From: Prinsepia uniflora
Taxonomy: Eukaryota > Streptophyta > Magnoliopsida > Rosales > Rosaceae
Assembly (NCBI GenBank): GCA_032719365.1
Contig: CM064863.1
Location: forward strand, 69,279,583-69,343,582
Direction: 5' to 3'
DNA length: 64,000 bases
In this document: positions 55,144-64,000 of the stretch, piece after piece
Layout of the letters: each line of letters opens with the position of its first letter
Position numbering within the stretch: the stretch's first letter is position 1
Made by a program: the position numbers and the translations under genes
Notes under the pieces: model-generated
Seen by the model: the letters and a program-made list of their open reading frames with translations, nothing else
Told to the model about the DNA's origin: nothing
Databases searched by the model: none

Positions 55144-58100
55144 GCGTGGTATCAGAGCATAGGATTGCTTATCAGAGCATAGGATTGCTTGTAGGATGCG
55201 CAGGTCGAGGATGTGATATCTCAATGAGCTACAGTTCGTTATCAACCTGATAGTTGGGATGCCGAAACGATAGTTAGTAGGACTGTATCGTGGAATGTCT
55301 TGGTTCGGCATTGGATGTCGGGGTTGCCATAGTTCTGTCAAGGTTGACAGTGTGGAACCTTATGGAAGGATGAACGTATTCGTACGTTAGATTTTGATCG
55401 TGAGACGGTTAGTGGGGATCGTCTTTCACGATGTCGTAGGATCGGTTCCGACGACTGGTTGGATGTTGTGACCATCTGATGATCGGATATTGGTAAGTTA
55501 AATGGATTTACTGCTTATGGCAGTTAGCGGTCAGATTCGTTGAATCCTAATTGGACTTACGGTAGGATTGGATTGACGTCTTTACGATGTCAAGACCGCA
55601 GAGTCGGTCAGATTGTTGATTTTACTGCCTTATGCAGTTGGGTTCAGTGGAACTCTAGGTGTGATCGTGGAACCCTACCTTTAGGTGTATGTTCGGAAAG
55701 GTGAGTTGGCGAGTAGTGTGACTTTGACGACTATTCGAATTTGGGTTCGTTATTCGGTCTAGTCATGTCAGCTTTTGTTGGGACTGCACTTTGCAGTCGA
55801 GATTTTACTTGTCAGTTAGACCTAGATGGTTGTCGAGCTACTTTAGCTGTGATGGATTGTTGGTGCAGCTAAGGTCATGAGCGATCTGGTAGACGACATT
55901 GGTTGAGACGAGTTACGACTGGTTAGAGATTGTTGGACAAGTTACCAGGGTTGGTACTTGTCGATGGAATCCTTGAGTGGGAAGCATAGTAGTTGTACGG
56001 TCGGTTGATTCCGTTGGATGCGGAGCCTCGATAGTGATGCTTGGTAGTTATGTCTGCACGAGGTTGTGGCAGACGCTACTATCTTTGGACGTAGTCGAGT
56101 CTTATCAGGTCGAGTAGGTTCAGGTTACCGTGACGATTGTGACAATGGGATTGTCAGTCGCGACGATGATACGAGGTGCGTGAGTAACGCATATGTACGA
56201 GCAGTGATTCTGGATTCGACTCGGTTACGGCTGAGTGCGATCGCAGAATGAGACGGGGACGTTCAGGGGACGTTTCTTTTTCTTGGTTGAGTTATCAAGG
56301 TGACTGTACCCAGAGTTGTCGGGTACTGGGGAGGTATAGTTTCTCCTATTCGAGCAGAGGTACTGGGGAGGTATAGTTTCTCCTATTCGAGCAGAGGTAC
56401 GGGGTCGTCGCTCGGTATGAACGGAGATCCAGGGTTGTCAGTTTGCACACGGGGTGCTGATACTGATATGAATGCCTGTGTGCCGATGTTGATATTGATA
56501 CTAGTGTTGATGATAGTGCGTTGGTACTGGTACTAGCGCTGGTGCTAGTGCTGGTGATTATGATGACGTTGAGTCACATTCGTCGAGATAGGCATATGTT
56601 CGGTATCTGTGGTTCAGGAGTGGATCACGGATAGAGTTAAATTGGTGAGGGACATGTGGTTGATGTCCGAGTATGTTATTTCCAACCATATTGGAACTTC
56701 GGAATCGCGAGAGGTTGTGATTGAGGTGACACGAGTAATGCGGGTTTTCCGCATCGGTAATGAGTATTTCGAAGTCATTTTGGGGTGACTTCTCGGATTC
56801 TACCATGATTGATGATGGTAGATGATGTTGATGATGTAGATGTTGTTGGTTGCCACTAGTACACTGATCGTGTATTAGTTGGTGGACCCGTGATTTGTCT
56901 TGGGTCATCAGGTGGATTGTTAGCTGAGTGAGCTTATGTGGATCCCGATGTGGATCGAGATTTTGATGTTGTGGACTTTGGACGTCGTGACGATCGATGA
57001 TCGTGACGTCTATGGTCGGTTGACATAGTGATGGATCTGGATCGAGATCTCGATAATCTAGATAGGTGGAAAGTTTATCACTCTTACTTGGACGTTTGAG
57101 TTGAGGATGTTGGGACTGAACTTCTTTTCGAAGTGAATCCCGTATGGTATATTACTCAGGTGAGTAGTTTACTGACGTGGTCGGATATGGTCAGCCTTAG
57201 AGATGTGTTGATGTTGGGATTGACTTCCCTATGAAGTCAATCTAATGTATTGTGGTAACCGGTTGAGCAGGTATCCGATAGGTTCGGATATAGTGCGTCT
57301 TGGTAGACGTGAACGATATTTCGAGTTTTGGGAATCAGATTTCTGGAAGACGATTCAGGATTTGATTTTGGAACTTGAAAGTGGATTTCTGGATTTGGAT
57401 TTTGGAATCGGATTCTGGGTGACGATTCAGGATTTGATTCTGGAGCTTGACTGTGGATTTTCTTTTATGGATTTGGGTTCGAAATGGTCATTCCTGATAC
57501 TAGTCTACGAAATGATTATTTCGGATTCGGATTTGGACATGGCTATGGATATGATTTCTGGGTTTGGATTCAGGATTTCTTACGAAATTGCGAATTCGGA
57601 TTCGGAATTGGAAATGGATGCTGGGTTGGAGTTTCGATTTGTCTAGTCCGGGATTGGACAAATGAACTCTATTATTGAAACGTGATTGGCTACAACCTAG
57701 ATGGTTGTAGGCTGATTGATGGGTAGTTGTATGTACCTCGTACGTTGTTTGAGGTACGATACCGGGCATACTTGTGGTGTCAGGTGACGGTACATAGGTT
57801 ATACCAGTGGTATGATGGTGAGCGTGTTGTTAGTCAGATTGGTTCTGATACGATCGGATTAATCGAGGTCGTGAACTAGACATTGGATACTGTGCGTTGG
57901 GTCATAGTGTTTCTGATGGGTCTAGTTACACACAGGTTGAGTAATTTGGTGGTTAGTACAATCACAAGTGGGTATAGTGTCAGTTTTCGACTGACGACTG
58001 TCTAGTGGTGACAGTTTGTCAGATGTGACAGTTTGTAGGAGGTGTCTGCGTGGATCGTTGTGTGAGGTCTGATGACTCTCAGTGGGAGCAGACGCTAGGA

Positions 58101-58445
58101 TAGATTGGTGTTGAACAAGGAACCGTAGAGTTGTTTATGTCAGCGAAAGGGTAGATTTGACGAGTGGTGTCAATTCGGGGCGTATGACTACGGTTATTCG
58201 ACGTGGTCGAGTGTAGTCGATACGACGTGAGTGTTGGTGGTACGTCTGGGTGCAGACGAGTACGTATTATTCTAGCTAGTTGGTGTACGAGTGTACACGT
58301 GTCGTCAGATCGAATTATTTTCATGAGGTGGATGTGGAATCAGGATAGTTGGAGTTTCGAGAATGAAACTAAATTAAGGAGGGAAGAACGGTTAGAATTA
58401 TGTCGGTTGGAATTTCGAGGACAAAATTAATTAAGGAGGGAAGAT
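55144..58445 (+). other. Non-coding interior of the LARD element
   Basis: No frame over about 130 codons on either strand and no recognisable gag-pol motif. Internal direct repeats include ATCAGAGCATAGGATTGCTT next to the primer site (55151-55190), a 37-bp block at about 56329 and 56366 (TACTGGGGAGGTATAGTTTC), and a quasi-repeat of GATTCAGGATTTGATT at 57353 and 57424. Confidence 0.75.
58349..58445 (+). repeat. Duplicated purine tract before the right LTR
   Basis: AATTAAGGAGGGAAGA occurs at about 58374-58389 and 58430-58445, each preceded by a GTTGGAATTTCGAG-like string. The second abuts the LTR and should be the functional plus-strand primer. Confidence 0.8.
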
Positions 58446-61152
58446 TGTAACGACCCGTCCCAAATTCCTAGATTAGATTAGTGACTAATCACGATTAGTG
58501 AGGCTAATCCGTGATTAGTTGAGCGAAATCGGACGAACGATGCAAAATGACCGTTTTGCCCCTAGTCGTGGCAAAATGTTGACTTTCCATTTGGGCGGTC
58601 AAATGGACTTTGACCAATGACCGTGAAGTAGTTCGTGACGTCACGAGTTCATAGATAGGTGGTACGTTCAATTCTGACGTTCGAGGAGGAAGTTATGACG
58701 TTCGGAAGTTTAGGGGCATTTTAGTAATTTTGGTTAAAAGGCCAAATAGTTGACTTTTTGACCGGGATGTCCGATGGCCGAGGGCCGGGGACTATTACGT
58801 AGATAAGGACGATACGAATCCATAGACAGGCGGCACGTCGAATTTGGACGTTCGACGGCGAAGTTACGGTTCACGGAAGTTCAAGTGCACTATTGCACGA
58901 ATTACAAAACGAGTTAACTTTTGGACTTTAGTGGGGCCCAGATATTTAGTTCCTGCCCTATGGATGAGTGACAAGTGTCACCCATCCACTAGGCCATCCC
59001 TTTTCCTTCATGCACCGTGCATTTCCTTTTCTTCATTTCAAACACACCCAAAACCACCAGATCTCACACACACCCACCATTCTCCCATCCGTGCAACCCA
59101 AAGCCCATCCAACCTTCACTCAAGGGACCAGGACTGAGACCAGGGATGGAAGAGAGGACAAGAGGAGGTGGTTTCAGGCCAGAACCGCCGTCCACGGCGG
59201 CTGGAAGGAGGAAGAACCTGTGAAGTTCACGGTAAGCCCGCTTTGACCCATTTTCCATTTTTGATGTTTTGGGTCCGTTTTAATGGTTTTAATGAGTCCA
59301 TTAGGTTGCTATGGACATGTTAGGAAGGTTTTAGGAAGCTTAGAATGGATGTGCAGCCATGAGTGCTGTTTTGGAAGTTTGAACCGTTTGGTTCAAAGAT
59401 TAAACCAAGGGTTTATGCGGTTTTTAGGTAGTTTTAAGGATTGGAATGGATGGAAAACATCAAAATAGGAAGAAAGGAACTAAAAAGGAAGAACTAGGAT
59501 GAACAATGGGGTGTCTAGGGCCGTGAACCGGTCACGCCGGTCCAGTTGGACCGGCTAAACCAGGTGAACCAGCCATCTGAACCGGCTGTGTGTAGAAGAC
59601 GATGAATAGTATTCTGTGCACTCTTGGGGAGCGTACGGGAGCGTGACCCATAATTTTGGGAAGTGTTCAACATATGAAATCTTTTATTCGATGTAACAGA
59701 GATTTTGGGACTGGTCTCGTGTCAATCGGACATCGTTTCGATAGGTTTCAGGCTGTTCGAAGGTTGAGGATCGGTTTAAAAATAGCTAAAAGTTCGAAAA
59801 AATTACGGGGCTTTGATGGGAGGTTAATTAAGTAGTTAGTAACCTTCTATTAAAATTTGGACAGGTTTGGGAGTTCCGGTGATATCGATCGGCTCGAGAG
59901 AGCCTATGGCACGCAAATCGAGGCGGCAGCTCGGACGGTCTATGAGTGGACCTTGTTTTCTAAATTGGTGCATGCATAAATGTTTATTATATATTTTAAA
60001 TACTTTTTTGTGATGCCATGAGTGTATTTGGATATGTGGTTACGTATAGGCACGTATTTCGAGGTTTCTGCCCTATACGGTGCTTATACGGGGCTGTATG
60101 TCTTTATTGGTCTAGATGAAATGGTTTTGGATTTCCAAATGGAATATGAATATGATTTTATGAATATGATTTTATGATGTTAATTTGGATTCTTGTGATT
60201 TATATGGTTTCACGTATTTCGAGGAGATTTACGTGCTTGCACGTAAATCGAGGTTTTCTGGTTTTACACTGATTTTCCGTACTTATGGTTTTAGTTATGA
60301 TTTCATGAAATGATTTTGGATTTGAAAAGGTAACTCTCGGACTTGAGGTCCATTTGATTTACAAAATCGAGCTGGAGGCCCAATTGGTTTACGATTCGGA
60401 CTTGAGATCTAGTTTCTATGTGGATTCGGGCCTATGGCCCAGTTATGTATTACAAATGGTTTTTATGGTTCATGACGGTTTATGGGAACCGGCATGAACC
60501 CTTGAAATGGATTTATGGGTCATGACGGTTTATGGGAACCGGCATGAACCCATGAAAGGATTTTATGGTTCATGACGGCTTATGGGGGCCGGGCATGAAT
60601 CCTTGAAATGTTTCAAGAATGATTTCAAAAGTTTTTCATATCTCATCCTTTATATGTGATTGTCTCCTCCGGGGAGGGTCGTTGGCCTGGGTGGACCCCA
60701 GAGTAGTCACGGAGCACTGACTGAGTGGAGTCGCCCCCAAGTTGGGTTCCTTACTCTCAGGATGGGCATGGTTTCTTACCTCCAGGGAGGGTCATTGGTC
60801 TACGGACATTGACCTAGGTGGACTCTGGAGAGACTTAGGTTTGAGACCCCGGTTAGCACGCACGTAGCTTTATTTTACCGTGACAGGTTCTTGGATATGA
60901 AATATAATGGATAAACATGAATTCAATTGGTTTGGGAAATTATGTTTTATGATGATAAATGGATTTGGGCTGAGATCCCACATATATTTACTATGTTCTG
61001 GTTTTCCGTAAATGGTTTTGGGCAAGAGCCCGTGTGACTTGTATTTACGGAACTTGGGGCTGTGACCCTAATTATGGTTGTTTAAACATATGTGTTTGAA
61101 TAAATGATTGTACTATGCATGCATGCTTTTTAGTGGAGGGTATAAGGTCTTT
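58446..61152 (+). repeat. LARD right LTR, 5' 2.7 kb
   Basis: Follows the left LTR from TGTAACGACCC up to GGTATAAGGTCTTT, where the inverted LTR begins. Three CATGACGGTTTATGGGAACC-type units at about 60465-60605. Confidence 0.88.
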
Positions 61153-64000
61153 TGTCAGGACCCACCCAGGTTTCACCCCGAAACCAGAGGTAAATCCTGC
61201 TCCCGTCTGACTCCCCAACACAACACTAAAGTGCACTCACGCGAAACCACAAAAGCACTCAGTCAGACGCAGGAGACTCTATACAATACATCCTGAAATT
61301 AAAGTTTTACAGAGCATAGTACCGCTGTACAAAAGAAAGAAAACCCGATAAACTAAATACACGCACACGGAAAATTTTAAACCACTCCGAGATCCCTCTC
61401 GCGACTTCTATGCCTCAGACGCTGCCTCGACGCCGAAACCCCGCTCTAGCTCCACGACCTGGAGGGAAATTTAAAACAGAAGATGTGAGTGGACCATAAA
61501 TAAAAGAAAATTTTCCAAAACCATTTTATAAGAAAACCGAGTTTAGCCCTCCGTTTTGAAACCACATGCATAACCCAGTTATGAAAACAGTTATCAATCA
61601 ATCGCCATAAAACATTTTCAGAATCATTTTAAAAACAGTATAATTCACATAACCTCACCATAAGAACAGAAACACTATAAAACAGTTATAGAAACCATAT
61701 CATAAGCATCATAAAACCGTATCATAAACCATGGATATCAATTCAGCATTCTCCGATCAAACCTGCTGGATCTATCCGAGTCTTTAAACTCCCGAGTCTT
61801 TAAACTCAATCCAGGCCTCAATAATATCCGAGTCTTTAAACTTCCGAGTCTTTAAACTCAATCCGGGTCTTTAAACCCAATTCAGGCCCGTCCCTCGTCA
61901 AATCAATATCCGGGTCTTTAAACCCAATATCCAGATCCAGCAAATCCAATCCAAAACCATTTGAAAAACCATTTCTCAATCCACATCCAAACTCGAATCC
62001 GAAATTACCGGTCTGATGCCCTTCCGGCGTCCAGAACCGTCATTCCGAACCCAAATCTGGAATCCACTTTTCAACTTTAAAACCAAATCTCGTTACCGAA
62101 ATCCGATTTTAAAACCGAAAACCTCGATTATCAATCATGTCTCAAATCCCCTTTATAACCATTGAATATCACTTATCGTTTGAAATCCCAAAATCATGGC
62201 ATCGCAATCAGAATCCGACCTTTCCTCGAAAAACGTGCTGAAAACCGAACTTTCTCAAAAAACGTACAATTATGTAAAAGCACCCAAGCATATTCGATAA
62301 ACATAGAAGCATGATTAAAACCATAAAACAATTATAGAAAAACAATTATGCATGCCCGAGTTTAAGGAAAGGGTCCACTCATAGTACCAAGCCCCCAATC
62401 GCGTCCCGACCGTCTCGTACGTTCCTCAGCTTCCTTAGGAACTCCTGATCCGGTCAACAACCGCCAAAGTACGTCACTAACACGTCTACGAAGGTCCACC
62501 TAATTTTTCCTAAAAATCCCCGGGTCCTAAACGTAACGAACCGAAACCCTAAACTTTCAACCTCGCGGAACTAACTTCAAACGACGTCCGAACAACCTGA
62601 AACCAATTCCATTAGACTCGTCACAACTCCTAGACCAAAAACCTAGTTGACCGTTTTTCCAGCCGCCGCCGCACGCGCCCCCACGCGCCGCCCAAAGTGG
62701 CTGCTCGTGGCCCTCGCGCGCCAGCTACAGTGTCACCGTCTACCTTGAGTCGACCCGGTTCGAAATAGTTCCTGCAAATCGAACCGGCGTGAGCGGTTCA
62801 CCGCCGTGCCTGCACCACATCGACTCCTCTCTTCACCCTTTTCATCGTCCCATCCTTAGGAACTCATCCCCCTTACTCTAATACCTCGACTCGACCTGAA
62901 ACCTGTCGACTCAAACTCGAACAGAAACCAGTACTGTCCATGTTCTCTTCTCCGGTCACCCAGGTCACCCCCCGTCACGGTAGCTAGCTTAAACCAATCC
63001 TAGGACCGTCCTAAACCTCACCCAACTCACCAAGAAAATCGACTCACACTCAAAACCCACGACTTTCGATTTGAAAATCGACGGCAAAATAGAGCACACC
63101 GGTACTCTCCGTCGTCCTAGCCTCCGCCGTGTACTCCCCGTCACGGCTGCGCAACCAGCAGTTATCTAGGACCCCACTGAGTCTCCTAAACCTCACTAGA
63201 CTCCTCGATTCAACCCCTAAAGCTACGACTTAGCGTCTGAATCTAGACGGAAAAACAGAGCATAGAAAGGGAAACAAGAAATTACATGTCCTCCTGTCAC
63301 CGTCGTGAGCTCAGCCGTCAGGCAGTAGCTCCTCCATCCTCTGGACACCTCCGCTGGCCTCGATTGATCGATCACGGCCGCACCACCACCCACAACTCCT
63401 CTCTGTTCTCTGTTTCCCCCTGGTTTTCCCCGTGACTCACCTTGCACCCTCACACAACCACCACACCTCCAAACCTCCTCTTTGTATCCTTCTCACTTCT
63501 CTGCGCACTCCTCACTCACTAAGTCACACAATACACACAACACCACCGCCCAATTCTCTCAATTCTCTCCCTCTGTTTCTCTCTGGATCGAAGAACACCC
63601 ACGAACACACGAGCACCCCTAATTATTTGGACCGTGCACACGCCTAGAAACCACTAGGCCCTTGCCACGCGTCACAATCCTCCCTTTCTCTCTCCCAACT
63701 GTCTCAATCTCAGCCCTCCATTTTCCCTCTCTGTTGCACAAATCCCAAGGTGCAAAAAGACCAAACTGTCCTTCTTTTTAAACCAAAATTACGATTTTAC
63801 CCTTACCGTTTTAGACCAGTAAGCCACAAATCGTAAGTCCGATGAATACGTGCCGCCTGTCATCGAACTCAGGACGACAAGATCTATCTAACGGTCCTAG
63901 GTCAACGTGTCAAAATCCCGCTCGTACGAAAAGTCAACTTTTCCCCCTATTTTAACCAAATTACGAAAGTGCCCTCAACCTTCCGAACATCATAACTTCC
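61153..64000 (-). mobile_element. Family A LTR in inverse orientation, runs off the window
   Basis: Begins TGTCAGGACCCACCC at 61153, the complement of the family A LTR end, and follows the reference copy (46959-49896) backwards to about 255 bp from its start at base 64000. The inverted minisatellite CCGAGTCTTTAAACTC is at about 61775-61925 and one shared module (inverted) near 63840-63890. The 5 bp before it, TCTTT, should be one half of the target duplication. Open frames such as the minus one at 63223-63453 are LTR sequence. Confidence 0.9.

Larger units (their letters stand above)
52255..61152 (+). mobile_element. LARD-type LTR element (family C), right LTR interrupted
   Basis: Left LTR 52255-55143 (2889 bp, TGTAACGACCC to GGGTCCTGTCA), primer-binding site TGGTATCAGAGC at 55147-55158, interior 55144-58445, purine tract AAGGAGGGAAGAT, right LTR from 58446. 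The 3.3 kb interior has no gag or pol frame, so this is a large retrotransposon derivative that needs helpers. The interior's 3' edge (AATTTCGAGGACAAAATTAA before the tract) resembles the end of chromovirus-type Gypsy elements, hence Gypsy origin is likely. The right LTR is broken at 61152 by an inverted family A LTR; its last ~240 bp must lie beyond the window. Confidence 0.85.

Noticed and set aside
55144..58445. Long non-coding host gene
   Set aside because: Bounded by a primer-binding site and a purine tract between two LTRs, so it is a retroelement interior.

Overview
The window is nuclear DNA of a flowering plant. The evidence is spliced genes with GT-AG introns, a chloroplast-targeted thylakoid transporter, a plant-type GT14 glucuronosyltransferase, and plant lineages of Copia, Gypsy, Cassandra, hAT and Mutator-like elements. 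I lean towards a eudicot but cannot name the species from sequence alone. Only two host genes are convincing. Most of the rest is transposable-element DNA, much of it nested.

Layout. 1-4033: a ~2.9 kb LTR (family A) cut by the window edge, its end lodged in a family B LTR, followed by inverted LTR pieces. 5873-10165: a non-autonomous Mutator-like element with long inverted repeats, split by a 2.7 kb solo LTR (family B). 10390-11351: a hAT-type MITE with a perfect 8-bp target duplication. 11920-14968 (+): a four-exon GT14 glucuronosyltransferase. 15611-42834 (-): a ten-exon PAM71/GDT1-like gene spread over 27 kb, because intron 4 holds a 16.9 kb Gypsy element (18132-35080, itself carrying a 4.9 kb Copia) and intron 3 holds a 4.8 kb Copia (36179-40997). 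The two genes converge. From 44000 to the end: nested long LTRs. An inverted LTR is the host; it received a family D solo LTR (carrying a family A solo LTR and a Cassandra TRIM) and a LARD-type element whose right LTR is broken by another inverted family A LTR that runs off the window.

How the parts work together. PAM71 should load manganese into the thylakoid lumen for photosystem II. All its exons join in frame with GT-AG sites, so the element insertions look tolerated as giant introns. The GT14 enzyme should add glucuronic acid to arabinogalactan proteins in the Golgi. Nesting and LTR similarity suggest this order: Gypsy first, then the Copia inside it (3 differences over 260 bp of LTR), and the intron-3 Copia most recently (1 difference over 227 bp).

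Most unusual features: the Gypsy carries a multi-exon accessory gene antisense to gag-pol, therefore sense to PAM71, and part of it has been inverted-duplicated into a palindrome with ~432-bp arms; the intron-3 Copia is almost intact, broken mainly at an 18-C run; unrelated-looking long LTR families share a duplicated ~70-bp module and a series of 15-nt hairpins with different stems.
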